Source: Pirellulaceae bacterium
GTDB lineage: Bacteria > Planctomycetota > Planctomycetia > Pirellulales > Pirellulaceae
DNA: 64,000 nucleotides
Assembly: GCA_018402565.1 (NCBI GenBank)
Contig: JAGYIQ010000006.1
Location: forward strand, 124,001 to 188,000
Reading direction: 5' to 3'
The position numbers and the translations under genes were made by a program. The notes beneath the pieces were generated by a model, which saw only the letters and a list, made by a program, of their open reading frames with translations, had not been told where the DNA came from and did no database searches. Within the stretch, counting starts at the first letter, position 1; the number at the start of each line of letters is the position of its first letter. This document shows, piece by piece, positions 47,254-56,678 of the stretch.

Positions 47254-48588
47254 TCAGGCGACTCGGGCGATGTCCCTTTCGCCTGGTTCGGCAGTCAGTT
47301 GCGGTTCGGGGCCAGCGGTTGCGCCGCCCGCTGGTTTGGGTTCGCTCCGGGTCGCTGGGAGCTGTGGTACGGGCTGGCTAGCCGCGATTGCTCCATTGGT
47401 GGGGGGACTCGTCGGTGCGTTTCGGGCTGTGGTGGTACCGGCTGGGGTGGTGCCGGCTGTGGCGGCATTACTGCCGGCGGGCTGGTTGGTCGTGGAGCGG
47501 CGAATATTTTTGGGTTTCCAGCGTTTGTGCACCCACCAGTACTGGCCGGGATACCCTAGGGCTTGTTCCGCGATGCGTTGGTTGTACCATTCGGTTAGTC
47601 CGCGAACCGATTGTAGCTCTTCGGGCAGGTTGTGTGGATCGGCGGCGCCACCGAAATCCACGGCGAATTGCAGTGGGCCGTTGGTGCGGCGGCTGGCGAC
47701 GACCACCATGGGGGCGCCGCTGCTGAGTGTCAGCAGAGCCAGGGCCTTGTGGCAGGAGGCGGGGCGTCCCATGAAGTCGACCCAGATGCCTTTGTCTCCG
47801 GCGTATTGGTCACCGAGTAGCGTCAGGTTGCGGCCCTGAGCCAAGGCCGCTTCGACTCGATCGCTGCTGCCGTCTTTCGGGAGAATGAACTGGCCGGTGC
47901 GTTGGCGAAAGTCGTTTACGAACCGATCCAGGAACGGATTGTCGAGTGTGCGGGCGACGGTGTAGGTGGGTGCACCGAGGACGCCGCAGAGGAAGCCCCC
48001 CAGTTCAAAGTTGCCGAAGTGTCCAGCCACCAAGACGACGGGGCGTTGATCCAGCAGTGCGTTGACCAGTGGTCGTCGATCGGCGATGGAAAAATATCGT
48101 CGCCAATTGGTATCGTGGATTAAGCGTGGGGCCAGGGCGATTTCGCAGGCCATCAGGACCAAGTGTCGCCACATGTCGTAGGCAATTTGATCGTATTCCT
48201 CGGTGGATCGTCCCGGCAAGGCATGTGTTAGGTTCTCTCGGATTACCGCTGCGCGAAAGCGGATCACCTTTTGCAACAGGTAAGCGATGGCGGTTGCCAG
48301 TCGATCGCACCAAGCGAGTGGCAGGGTTTGAATTACGCAAAAGACGAGGCGTACCAATAGGTAGACCGCGTAGTGCGCGGCGGTTGTCCGCAGTGGTTGC
48401 CACGTGTTGGCTGAGAAAACAGACCTGAGCGACCGGTTGGCTGTGGACCACCACTGCCGCGGTCTGGGGACGGGCCACTGCCACGGACGCCGCGGCGCTG
48501 GGGCGGCTGGGGTTGGTTCCGCTGCTGCCGCCGGTCTGGTGGTTGGTGGTCCGGGATGGGTAGTGGGCGGGATGGGTTCGTTTGACAT
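47254..48588 (-). CDS. LpxL/HtrB-like lipid A acyltransferase
   Basis: The 444-residue protein has a Pro-rich N-terminal cytoplasmic stretch, a membrane segment (YAVYLLVRLVFCVIQTLPLA) and the catalytic HxxxxE motif in AGHFGNFELGG. The lysophospholipid acyltransferase family segment GDQYAGDKGIWVDFMGRPA also fits LpxL/LpxM. It would add secondary acyl chains to lipid A at the inner membrane. The last 90 residues are Ala/Thr/Pro-rich, absent from typical members of about 300 residues, and probably disordered. Confidence 0.85.
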   Translation of the reverse strand: MSNEPIPPTTHPGPPTTRPAAAAEPTPAAPAPRRPWQWPVPRPRQWWSTANRSLRSVFSANTWQPLRTTAAHYAVYLLVRLVFCVIQTLPLAWCDRLATAIAYLLQKVIRFRAAVIRENLTHALPGRSTEEYDQIAYDMWRHLVLMACEIALAPRLIHDTNWRRYFSIADRRPLVNALLDQRPVVLVAGHFGNFELGGFLCGVLGAPTYTVARTLDNPFLDRFVNDFRQRTGQFILPKDGSSDRVEAALAQGRNLTLLGDQYAGDKGIWVDFMGRPASCHKALALLTLSSGAPMVVVASRRTNGPLQFAVDFGGAADPHNLPEELQSVRGLTEWYNQRIAEQALGYPGQYWWVHKRWKPKNIRRSTTNQPAGSNAATAGTTPAGTTTARNAPTSPPTNGAIAASQPVPQLPATRSEPKPAGGATAGPEPQLTAEPGERDIARVA

Positions 48589-48785
48589 CGTGTCGTGTTC
48601 TCGCGTTACGGGAGAGGGCTCCGCGACCGGTCCCGGCCTAGTTTGTCATGATGACAACGGAGGCCAAATTGGTAAAGGCGGATTTGGAGTCGCCAGGCGT
48701 GGGGAAAACCGTTAAATTGGTTGGGGTGGGCGTGGCGTAGATTGGTTGTTCTGGCCTGAAAGGGCCGTGTAAAGGAAGGTTTTTG

Positions 48786-49577
48786 ATGCGTCGGCACGGT
48801 TTGGTTTCGCGGGGATGGATGCGGGCTTGTGGGGTGGTTTGCGCGGTTCTGGGGTCGGCTGCTTTCGTGGCAAGCGGCGGGGTGTTGGCCCAGGAGGGGC
48901 AGATTGGGGACCAAGCCGGCGCGGGCCAGGTCCAACAGGACGATCCTGGCTTGCAGGGCCCGGCTTTGGTGCAGCAGGCCAGCTACGTCATCGGGCAGCA
49001 GATTTTTGCCGACTTTGCTCGGGACGAGGTCGAACTGAATGTGGCGGCGTTGATCCAGGGGATTCAGGATGCGGCGGAAGGTCGTGAATCGAAAGTGCCG
49101 GCGGACAAGATCGAGGCGATCATGATGGCGTTCACTCGCCAGGTCCAGGCTCGGCAGCAGCAACGTCTCCAGGAGATGGCCGATCGGAACTTGCAGGAGG
49201 GCTTGGCGTTTTTGAAAGAGAATGCCCTGAAACCGGGGATCAAGCAATTGGAGAACGGCGTTCAGTATCAGGTTTTGACTGCGGGGGACGGCGCCAGTCC
49301 GGCGGAGACCGATTCGGTGACTGTCCACTACGTAGGGACTTTGATCGACGGGACCGTGTTTGATTCCTCCGTGGCTCGTGGGACTCCGGCGACTTTCCCC
49401 TTGAATCAGGTGATCGAAGGTTGGACAAAGACGATCCCGCGGATGAAGGTCGGCGACAAGTGGAAGGTGTTCATCCCGTCGAACTTGGCGTATCGTGAGG
49501 CGGGTCGTCTGCCGAACATTCAGCCCAATCAGACCTTGATTTTTGAGATCGAGTTGTTGGGCATCAACAATCGCTAA
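48786..49577 (+). CDS. FKBP-type peptidyl-prolyl isomerase (Mip/FkpA-like)
   Basis: The 263-residue exported protein starts at ATG 48786 with AAGGAAGG seven bases upstream. After a signal peptide (ACGVVCAVLGSAAFVASG) comes the helical dimerisation domain of the Mip/FkpA group (ASYVIGQQIFADFARDEVEL, RQQQRLQEMADRN). The FKBP catalytic domain (VTVHYVGTLIDGTVFDSSV, VIEGWTKTIPRMKVGDKWK, LIFEIELLGI) is complete. It catalyses cis-trans proline isomerisation in the periplasm. The next gene begins four bases after the stop. Confidence 0.93.
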   Translation: MRRHGLVSRGWMRACGVVCAVLGSAAFVASGGVLAQEGQIGDQAGAGQVQQDDPGLQGPALVQQASYVIGQQIFADFARDEVELNVAALIQGIQDAAEGRESKVPADKIEAIMMAFTRQVQARQQQRLQEMADRNLQEGLAFLKENALKPGIKQLENGVQYQVLTAGDGASPAETDSVTVHYVGTLIDGTVFDSSVARGTPATFPLNQVIEGWTKTIPRMKVGDKWKVFIPSNLAYREAGRLPNIQPNQTLIFEIELLGINNR

Positions 49578-49580
49578 CGG

Positions 49581-50720
49581 ATGGTCGAGGTCGCTCCCAT
49601 CGTGCGAAACTGGCGGGAAATACTCAGTCGTTGGTCGTGGCCACGTCGCGTGACTGCCCATTTTTGGGGGAACGCGACGGAGGCCGTGTTTTCCGTGTCG
49701 CTGATGGCTGTCGGCTTGGTGGTCTTGACGTGGTGCTCGGCCAGTCAGTTTCTGGGTGATGCCGATTGGAATCTGGGGGCGTTGGTGCAGCGGGGATTGG
49801 GCGTGGCCCTCAGCGGTGCGTTGGTGCTGATTGGAGGGTTTCGGCTGATCCGGGTGCTGTATCTCAACAGTAGTTCTCCGGAGCAGCGGAATCAATTTTT
49901 GCAGCGGGCTTGGGAATCGGATTACCTGAGGCCGTTTGAGCTGACGTCGACGGACTTGCCGGCGGTCCCGCGGTTGGCCGTCGGTCGGGTTGTACCTGGG
50001 CAACGACTGCGTTACCGCTTGGTGGGTGTTGCCTTATCGCGTGGCCGATGGTTGGGGCTGGCGGCGTTTGCCCTGGCGATGTTAGGGGTTTGCACCGTGC
50101 TGGTGGCCGTGATTTGGGACCAGTGGGAAGGGTTGGCGCGGGAGCGTTGGCTGATGACTCTCGGGGTGTTGGCGGTGTTGGTCGCCGTCACTGGGTTATT
50201 GCTGTGGAAGACCGGACGAGACCTGGTTGAGCAGATTCAATTGGGGCCGACGTTTGTGGAGTTGTCGCAGCATCCGCTGCTGCCCGGCAGTCCCTGTCAG
50301 ATTTTTTTTCAGCAAGTCGGTGAAATCCGTCTGGACAAGCTGCAGTTGGTGTTAGAATGCCTGGAACAGGCGACGTACCAGCAGGGGACGGACGTGGTGA
50401 CCCACCGGCAAACGGTGTACGAACAGACGTTGTGGGAACAGCAAAAAGTCCAGCTGACGGATAGCGAGCCGCGTGAGCAGTTGGAATTTGCAGTGCCCGC
50501 GGTGGCGATGCACAGTTTTTCGTCGGCCAGCAACCAGATTGTGTGGCGAATCATAGCCAAGGGAGTCAAGCAAGGATGTCGAGAATTCAGACGCGAGTTT
50601 CCGATTCTGGTCCTGCCGACGTCCGCCGGCCGGTCGTTGACAGCGGGAGCGTTGTCGGGAACGGAGGGACAGCCTCACGGACCGGGCGAGGCGGGCTTGG
50701 CGGCGGGGCGAGTGGTTTGA
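49581..50720 (+). CDS. Membrane protein of unknown function
   Basis: The 379-residue protein has about four membrane segments: residues about 35-52 (AVFSVSLMAVGLVVLTW), 70-88, and two between 155 and 205 (LAAFALAMLGVCTVLVAVIW, LGVLAVLVAVTGLLLW). A soluble C-terminal domain follows (VELSQHPLLPGSPCQIFFQQ). That domain resembles the beta-sandwich of arrestin-like or DUF3592-type proteins only loosely. The following gene starts 145 bp before its end, so the Gly-rich tail here is encoded by doubly used DNA; the true C-terminus could be disturbed by a frameshift. Confidence 0.6.
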   Translation: MVEVAPIVRNWREILSRWSWPRRVTAHFWGNATEAVFSVSLMAVGLVVLTWCSASQFLGDADWNLGALVQRGLGVALSGALVLIGGFRLIRVLYLNSSSPEQRNQFLQRAWESDYLRPFELTSTDLPAVPRLAVGRVVPGQRLRYRLVGVALSRGRWLGLAAFALAMLGVCTVLVAVIWDQWEGLARERWLMTLGVLAVLVAVTGLLLWKTGRDLVEQIQLGPTFVELSQHPLLPGSPCQIFFQQVGEIRLDKLQLVLECLEQATYQQGTDVVTHRQTVYEQTLWEQQKVQLTDSEPREQLEFAVPAVAMHSFSSASNQIVWRIIAKGVKQGCREFRREFPILVLPTSAGRSLTAGALSGTEGQPHGPGEAGLAAGRVV

Positions 50721-51343
50721 GCTGTCGTTTTAAATTGCGGGGGGCGTCTGAACCGAATGCGGTTCCGCAGGCGTTGTTGCCTGTCCTGCCAGCGAATGGT
50801 GCGTCTCCCTTGTTGGTCAGCGGTCGAGAGACTCGCGGTGAGAGCCGTGTGACCCCCGATGTGCCCAGGTTGATTGCGGGCAGCTTGTTGGAGTGCGAGT
50901 ACCGGTTGGGTCGGGAGGTGGAGTGGGAGCATCCGTTAGTTCGTACACCGAGCGGGCGGTTGTCGGCCTTTGGCGTCGGCTCAAGGGCGGATTCTTCCGC
51001 CAAGGGGCTCGGTAAATCGGGGCGATCGACTTCTAAAGAGTCGTTTCAGGATTCGATTCGACGGATTGAGCATTCGTTTTTGTGGCAGACGACGGGCAAG
51101 GGTGAGCGGGACTTTGCCATTCACTATTTCGAGCAACGGACGACGCCGGATGGGGCGGCGTTGTCGGCCGATTCGACCGAATGGTGTTTTTTGCCGTGCG
51201 TGTTTCGGACGGTTTGCCCTTTGACACCGCTGACCTACCACGGCCACTTGTTGGCGATCGAATGGTTGGTGCGTGTTCGAGTCTTCTTTCTTTCGGGCCA
51301 GCAGGTGACGTTTGAGCAGGCGGTGGATTTGGTCCCGGCTTGA
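50576..51343 (+). CDS. Unknown protein overlapping the membrane protein gene
   Basis: The 255-residue protein is read from ATG 50576 (GGGAG ten bases upstream), in another frame within the end of the previous gene. The first 50 residues are Gly/Arg/Ser-rich and may be untranslated if a later start is used. From about residue 90 it is beta-rich (LIAGSLLECEYRLGREVEWE, LAIEWLVRVRVFFLSGQQVT), like the second half of an arrestin-type sandwich. It may complete the C-terminal domain of the upstream protein. No family is recognised. Confidence 0.5.
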   Translation: MSRIQTRVSDSGPADVRRPVVDSGSVVGNGGTASRTGRGGLGGGASGLSCRFKLRGASEPNAVPQALLPVLPANGASPLLVSGRETRGESRVTPDVPRLIAGSLLECEYRLGREVEWEHPLVRTPSGRLSAFGVGSRADSSAKGLGKSGRSTSKESFQDSIRRIEHSFLWQTTGKGERDFAIHYFEQRTTPDGAALSADSTEWCFLPCVFRTVCPLTPLTYHGHLLAIEWLVRVRVFFLSGQQVTFEQAVDLVPA

Positions 51344-51616
51344 GGCGGGTCTGGGTGAGCGGCGGTTGTTTTTGGGGTCTGCGGGTTCCGTTGGGCGGGA
51401 TTGGCTGGGGGCCAACCTGGGGTTCGGAAGCGGGCTGCGGCAATTTGCTTCGATCTTTTTCAGTAAATCTGCGTTTCGTGCCGAGACTATGATTGTCAAA
51501 CGCACGCTTGTCGATTCTGATGACGTGGTGAAAATAGAGACGTGGGTCGTGAATGGCAGGGTCGGCTTCGCGGGTGCGATGGGATCGCGGTCATTTGCGT
51601 GCGGGGAGTCATTCCG

Positions 51617-53440
51617 GTGGAACCCAGTTGGTCGAAAAACGTGCAAGAGGTAGCTCCGTTGCAACGCTTGCTGTGTTTGTCGCAGTCGGACGAGAATGAG
51701 AAACTGCTGCCGCCTGAGTGGCGTGAACAGTTCGACTTGAAGTTTGTCCGCAATCCGATTCGAGTGTTGGGGTTGCTGCAAAGCGAGTCGTTCGACGGGG
51801 TGTTTGTCTGCGCGGATTCCTTTCGCGAGATCTTGGGCTTGAGCGAGCTGATTCGTGATAGCCAAATTCTGAAGAATCTGCCGGATGCCGTGGCACTGTT
51901 GGATCGGCAACAGCGGATGGTGTGGTGGAACCTCAAGTTGGCCCAGTGGGCGGGTGCTCAGTTGGCGGGTGTTCCGTTGTCCGCTGCCCAGTTGTCTGCT
52001 GCCCAGCTGTCGGGTGCTCCGGAGCTCAATGGTCTGCGATTTATGGACTGTTTAGCGGACGCGTCCTTGAATGGGTCGGATGACGATCCGGTGCACACGG
52101 CGGCGATGATTGGGCGGCAGTCGACGACGCGTTGTCGCGATAAAGATGGGCGGGTGTTTGATTTGATTGTTTCGCCGGTGCTGGGACGGAGTGGCAAGAC
52201 GGAGCAGTTGATCGTCGTGCTGCGAGACATGACGGAAGAGGCGTTGCAAGCGCAAAAGATGAACGCCATCCATGCGGCCGGGGTCGAGTTGGCCAATCTC
52301 ACGCCGGAGGAGATCTTCCAGTGGGATTTGAAGCAGCGTGTGGACGTGTTGAAGCTCAATATCCTGCATTACACGCAGGAGGTCATGAAGTTTGACTTCT
52401 TTGAGATTCGCATCATCGACAACAAGACCAATGAATTGAACGTGTTGTTGTCGGTTGGGATTAACAGTGAACGTGCCCAGCAGCCGTTGTATGTGTCGAC
52501 CAACGGGCAAGGCGTGACGGGTTTTGTGGCCGCGACCGGCCGCAGTTACTACTGTGCCGATACCTCCAAGGATCCGTTGTACTTGGATGGGTTGCTTGGG
52601 GCGGGCAGTTGTTTGGTGGTCCCGTTGGTTGTGCACGAGCACGTGATTGGGACATTGAACATCGAGAGCCCCGAGTTGGATGCGTTCAGTCCGAGCGACC
52701 AGCAGTTCTTGGAGATCTACTCGTTCTACATCGCCAACTCTTTGAACACTTTTGAGCTGTTGGCTGCGGAGGGTGCGAATTCGGCTCATCAGCACATTCA
52801 GGCGATTCACAAGGCCGTCGCGTTACCCATCGACGAAATCCTGAACGAGGCGCACCTGGTGTTGGAGAAGTTCAATCACGATCCGGAGGTTGAGCAGCGT
52901 TTGCGGACGATTCTGCAGAAGACGCGGGAAGTCAAGCAGGTGATTCACAAGGCCAACGAATTGGTCAACGCGGATTCGGCTTTCCCGGAGGGTTTGCAGA
53001 CCGCGGTGCATCCACTGTTATCCGGCAAGCGGATGCTGGTGGTTGATCCGGAGGCGGAGATTCGGGATAGTGCCCATCAATTGTTGGAGCCGTTCGGGTT
53101 GATTGTGGAGACGGCTCACAACGGGCATGAAGCGATCACGATGATGAAGAACATGGACCGCGGGCAACGCTACGACTGCGTGTTGACCGAGGAGCGTCTG
53201 CACGACATGGATGCGTGTGACTTGCTGCAGGCCATGCAGCCTCTGTTTGGGGAACACAGCCCGCCGCTGGTGTTGATGAAGCGTGCCGGCTGCTACGACC
53301 CGATCCACGTCGCCACGCGGGCGCGGGAGGCTGGCTTGCGCAAGGACGCTCGGATCGTGAAGCCGCTGAGAATCGAGCAGGCCGTGGCGATGGTCGAACG
53401 CATGATTCAGGAAAATGGGCCGCAAGACTCGAGCCCATGA
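51617..53440 (+). CDS. PAS / GAF / degenerate receiver signalling protein
   Basis: The 607-residue protein is read from GTG 51617 (GGGGAG eight bases upstream). A PAS-like region (about 95-215: ILKNLPDAVALLDRQQRMVW, VVLRDMTEEAL) contains a short insert of SAAQL repeats. A GAF domain (about 245-400: GVTGFVAATGRSYYCADTSK, VPLVVHEHVIGTLNI) follows, then a helical segment resembling a histidine-kinase dimerisation helix without an ATPase. The C-terminal receiver-like domain has VVDPEAEIR and CVLTEERLHDMD: the usual phospho-accepting Asp is replaced by Glu, so it is probably not phosphorylated. It overlaps the next gene by four bases. Confidence 0.8.
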   Translation: MEPSWSKNVQEVAPLQRLLCLSQSDENEKLLPPEWREQFDLKFVRNPIRVLGLLQSESFDGVFVCADSFREILGLSELIRDSQILKNLPDAVALLDRQQRMVWWNLKLAQWAGAQLAGVPLSAAQLSAAQLSGAPELNGLRFMDCLADASLNGSDDDPVHTAAMIGRQSTTRCRDKDGRVFDLIVSPVLGRSGKTEQLIVVLRDMTEEALQAQKMNAIHAAGVELANLTPEEIFQWDLKQRVDVLKLNILHYTQEVMKFDFFEIRIIDNKTNELNVLLSVGINSERAQQPLYVSTNGQGVTGFVAATGRSYYCADTSKDPLYLDGLLGAGSCLVVPLVVHEHVIGTLNIESPELDAFSPSDQQFLEIYSFYIANSLNTFELLAAEGANSAHQHIQAIHKAVALPIDEILNEAHLVLEKFNHDPEVEQRLRTILQKTREVKQVIHKANELVNADSAFPEGLQTAVHPLLSGKRMLVVDPEAEIRDSAHQLLEPFGLIVETAHNGHEAITMMKNMDRGQRYDCVLTEERLHDMDACDLLQAMQPLFGEHSPPLVLMKRAGCYDPIHVATRAREAGLRKDARIVKPLRIEQAVAMVERMIQENGPQDSSP

Positions 53441-54672
53441 TAGTTTCGCTGCTGACCGTTGTGGGGTTCGTGATCGGGCATCTGGGTTTTTGGTGCACCG
53501 TCTTTAATCAGATTCATGCCACACGTTGTCCGCGGAGCGCGCGGAAGGGCAGCGAATTGTTGACGCTGGCCAATGTCATGATCCTGGGAATCATGGCATT
53601 GTACCTGTGGATCATGTACCCCCAGTGGACCATGCCGCAGTTCTACTGGACGCAAGGTTGGTCTCCGCCGGCGGCAGGCGCCTGGCGGTCGACCGACGTG
53701 ACCCTGCGTCTCATGGCGGGCTACTGGCACTTTTGTCTCTTATTGTCCCTGTTTTTTGGGGGGCGTTGGGTGTATTGGCAAGTCTCGCGGCGGCGACCGG
53801 GATTTGTGCTTGAACAATCGTCCGAAATGTTTGATTTTGAGGACGAGGAGCCGGAGTTGTTGCAAGGTTTGCCGACCCAGTTGATCCACGCTTTGTTGCC
53901 CGGTAGCCAGCTGTTGGTATTGAGCGTGGATTCCAAAACGTTTGCATTCCCGCAGTTGCCAGTCGCGTTTGATGGTTATCGCATCAGTCAGCTGTCCGAC
54001 TTGCACTTCACTGGGCGGATTGGCCCGGCTTACTTTCAACGGGTGTTTGAGCAATGTATGGCTTGGCAACCTGACATGATTGTGATCACGGGTGATCTGT
54101 TGGACAAGCCAAAGTGTCTGGACTGGATCGAGCCTTTATTGGGCAGGTTGCGGGCACCGGATGGCGTTTACTTTATCTTGGGAAACCACGATCGCCGGAT
54201 CAAGGACGAGGTTGCTCTGCGCCAGCGATTGGAGCGAGCTGGGATGGTCAACAGCAACGGTCGGTATCTGTCGGTGGAACGATCTTCGGGCGAACGTAGG
54301 GCCAGGTTGTGGGTGGCGGGCAACGAGTTGCCGTGGTACGCCGGAGCGGAAGGTTTGGTGTCGACCGGGTCGCTGCGGCAGGCCGACACGGATGACTTTT
54401 TTATTGCCCTGAGTCATTCGCCGGACCAATGGCCGTGGGCGAAGCAGGTGGGATTCGATCTGATGTTGGCTGGGCATACCCATGGTGGCCAAGTGCGGCT
54501 GCCGGTAATTGGGCCGATTTTGGCTCCGTCGCGGTATGGGGTACGATACGCCAGTGGCGAGTTCGATCTGGGGGGGCTGGCGTTGCAAGTTAGTCGCGGG
54601 GTCTCGGGTGCGGAGCCGCTGCGGTGGAACTGTCCCCCTGAGTTGTGTCAGTTGACGCTCCGTTGCGGGTAG
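53437..54672 (+). CDS. Membrane-anchored calcineurin-like phosphoesterase
   Basis: The 411-residue protein starts in an ATGA overlap. Three or four N-terminal membrane segments (IVSLLTVVGFVIGHLGF, LANVMILGIMALYLWIM, GYWHFCLLLSLFFGGRWV) precede a complete metallophosphoesterase: SQLSDLHFTG, VITGDLLD, ILGNHD, ALSHSPDQ and AGHTHGGQVRLP. This is the YkuE/YaeI group, some of whose relatives act on UDP-diacylglucosamine in lipid A synthesis. That link is tempting given the acyltransferase nearby, but is not shown. Confidence 0.85.
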   Translation: MIVSLLTVVGFVIGHLGFWCTVFNQIHATRCPRSARKGSELLTLANVMILGIMALYLWIMYPQWTMPQFYWTQGWSPPAAGAWRSTDVTLRLMAGYWHFCLLLSLFFGGRWVYWQVSRRRPGFVLEQSSEMFDFEDEEPELLQGLPTQLIHALLPGSQLLVLSVDSKTFAFPQLPVAFDGYRISQLSDLHFTGRIGPAYFQRVFEQCMAWQPDMIVITGDLLDKPKCLDWIEPLLGRLRAPDGVYFILGNHDRRIKDEVALRQRLERAGMVNSNGRYLSVERSSGERRARLWVAGNELPWYAGAEGLVSTGSLRQADTDDFFIALSHSPDQWPWAKQVGFDLMLAGHTHGGQVRLPVIGPILAPSRYGVRYASGEFDLGGLALQVSRGVSGAEPLRWNCPPELCQLTLRCG

Positions 54673-54730
54673 GCAAATCCCCGGGTGATTGTCAGGTCGG
54701 GTGAGCGCTGCGTTGGCCGCTCTGCCTAGG

Positions 54731-54810
54731 GTGGCACTGGGGTTTGTGGCACTGGGGTTTGTGGCACTGGGGTTTTGGCACTGGGGTTTGTGGTAGTGGG
54801 GTTTGTGGGG
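54731..54810. repeat. Short GTGGCACTGGGGTTT tandem repeat
   Basis: Four to five copies of a 15-bp unit with decay toward GTGGTAGTGGGGTTT lie just before the M20 peptidase start. Confidence 0.85.
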
Positions 54811-54824
54811 CTGTGGAGTCAAAT

Positions 54825-56069
54825 ATGTGGAGCTTGGATCAGTCGTCGGAGTGTGTCGAGGCGTTGTCGTGGTTGGAGACCCAGCAAGCGGCGATGTTGG
54901 AGTTGTTGCAGGATTTGTGTAACCAGAACTCGGGCACGTTCAACGTGCGTGGGGTCCAGGCGGTGGTGGATCGGCTACAAATGGAGTACGCCGGGCACGG
55001 TGAGTATCCTCGTTTGGGGGATTGGGTGGAGCAGTTTCCGACGCCGCCGGCCGAGGTCTTGAACGATCTGGCTCAAGTCGAGGCGTATCCGCTGGGGCCG
55101 ATGTTGCGGGCGGAGGCTCGGTCGGGTGCGGCACAGCAGGTGTTTCTGTGTATCCATACGGACACGGTCTACGAGTTGGCTCATGCGTTTCAAAAGTGTC
55201 AGTTGCGGCCTGACGGGACTTTGAATGGGCCGGGCGTGATCGATGCAAAGGGCGGATTGGTCGTGATGCTGTTCGCGTTGCGGGCCTTTGAGCGGACGTC
55301 GCTCGCCCAGCAGTTGGGGTGGAAGGTGTTGCTGAACCCGGACGAGGAGATCGGGTCGATGGGCAGTCATGCGACCTTGAAAGAGGTCTCGCAGCAGTGT
55401 CGCTTTGGCTTGTTGTTTGAGCCGGTGTTGCCGGATGGGGCGTTGGTCAGCTCCCGCAAGGGGGCGGGCAACTTCACATTGATCTGTCGGGGTCGGAGTG
55501 CGCACTCCGGTCGCAACTTTGCGGCGGGGCGTAACGCGGTGGTTTACCTGGCACGTTGCGTTGCGGAGATCGATTCGTTAAACCATACGGTGGCGGGCGA
55601 ATCGACCGTGAATGTGGGGCGGTTTCATGGTGGCGGGGCGGTCAACGTCGTGCCGGATTTCGCTATGGCTCGTGTCAACGTGCGAGCTGTCGACCCGGAG
55701 CAGTTGGATGAGATTCTGGGGCACATCCGGGGGATTGTCGAGCGATTCGACCGGGACCCGGACTACCAGTTGCGGATCGAGGGTCATGTGACGTCGCCGC
55801 CGAAAGTGGTCGATGCGGCCAGTCGCCAGATTCAAGTGCGGATCGAGGAGACGGGCAAGGGATTGGGAGTCCCGATCCATTGGCGGCCGTCGGGTGGCGC
55901 CAGTGATGGCAACAAGCTCTCGGGATATGGGGTGCCGAACGTTGACACTTTGGGGCCGGTGGGGGACCATTTGCATTCACCCGAAGAGTACTTGGTCGTG
56001 GAAAGCTTGGTGCAGCGGGCGAAGTTGGCCGCGGGGCTCCTGATGAACGTGGCGGCTCGGCCGTTATAA
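54825..56069 (+). CDS. M20 family metallopeptidase (carboxypeptidase G2-like)
   Basis: The 414-residue protein is read from ATG 54825; a frame extension to 54744 only translates the minisatellite. The zinc-peptidase landmarks are present: CIHTDTV, NGPGVIDAKGGLVVML, NPDEEIGSMGS with the catalytic Glu, and a C-terminal GPVGDHLHSPEEYL with a zinc His. A dimerisation domain sits between residues about 210 and 320 (GNFTLICRGRSAHSGRNF). The family cleaves amide bonds of small substrates such as dipeptides or acyl-amino acids. There is no signal peptide. Confidence 0.88.
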   Translation: MWSLDQSSECVEALSWLETQQAAMLELLQDLCNQNSGTFNVRGVQAVVDRLQMEYAGHGEYPRLGDWVEQFPTPPAEVLNDLAQVEAYPLGPMLRAEARSGAAQQVFLCIHTDTVYELAHAFQKCQLRPDGTLNGPGVIDAKGGLVVMLFALRAFERTSLAQQLGWKVLLNPDEEIGSMGSHATLKEVSQQCRFGLLFEPVLPDGALVSSRKGAGNFTLICRGRSAHSGRNFAAGRNAVVYLARCVAEIDSLNHTVAGESTVNVGRFHGGGAVNVVPDFAMARVNVRAVDPEQLDEILGHIRGIVERFDRDPDYQLRIEGHVTSPPKVVDAASRQIQVRIEETGKGLGVPIHWRPSGGASDGNKLSGYGVPNVDTLGPVGDHLHSPEEYLVVESLVQRAKLAAGLLMNVAARPL

Positions 56070-56106
56070 GCTCTGCTTGGATAGCGATAAAGAAAGGACA
56101 GTGGCA

Positions 56107-56529
56107 GTGAGTCAGAAGCCATGGTACAAGGACGGCTTGCGTTTTTCGTGCTCCGAGTGCGGGGATTGCTGTACGGGAGGCGAGGGCTACATCTGGGTGA
56201 ACCAGGCCGAGATGGCTGCGATTGCGGCTCGAGTGGGTTTGGGCGATGATCTGGAGACCTTCAAGGCGAATTACACGCGGAAGGTGGGCATTCGCTACTC
56301 TCTAAAAGAGTTTTCCAACGGCGACTGTTACTTGTTCGACAGTCAGACGCGGAAGTGCACGGTCTACGAGGATCGTCCGCGTCAATGTCGGACGTGGCCG
56401 TTTTGGGACTCGAATTTGAAGAGCCCTGAGGCCTGGAAAGACACTTGTGCCGTCTGCCCCGGCAGCGGTAAGGGGAAGTTGTATAGTCTGGAGAAGATCG
56501 AGGAACAGCGGAAAATTTTTCATGTGTAG
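56107..56529 (+). CDS. YkgJ-type Cys-rich metal-cluster protein
   Basis: The 140-residue protein is read from GTG 56107 (AAAGGA eight bases before). It has the YkgJ/CxxCxxCC pattern CSECGDCCTGG followed by CYLFDSQTRKCTVYEDRP and RQCRTWPFW, with a last pair of Cys in DTCAVCPG. The family is annotated as zinc- or iron-chelating and may hold an Fe-S cluster; function is unknown. Confidence 0.85.
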   Translation: MSQKPWYKDGLRFSCSECGDCCTGGEGYIWVNQAEMAAIAARVGLGDDLETFKANYTRKVGIRYSLKEFSNGDCYLFDSQTRKCTVYEDRPRQCRTWPFWDSNLKSPEAWKDTCAVCPGSGKGKLYSLEKIEEQRKIFHV

Positions 56530-56678
56530 CTAGATTGTAATTGGGGCCGCGGTCCTCGATAATCGTTCCTCATGCTGCGTCGCTATGTTGTCCGCGATCG
56601 CGCGGGTCGGATGCTCCACGGATGGGGACACGACCGTTTTTTTGTCTGAACTATTGATTTGGGAGGAGTCGTCGCACC

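Noticed and set aside
48606..50003. 465-codon minus-strand frame opposite the FKBP gene
   Set aside because: The FKBP reading has a signal peptide, complete catalytic domain and ribosome-binding site; the antisense product has none.
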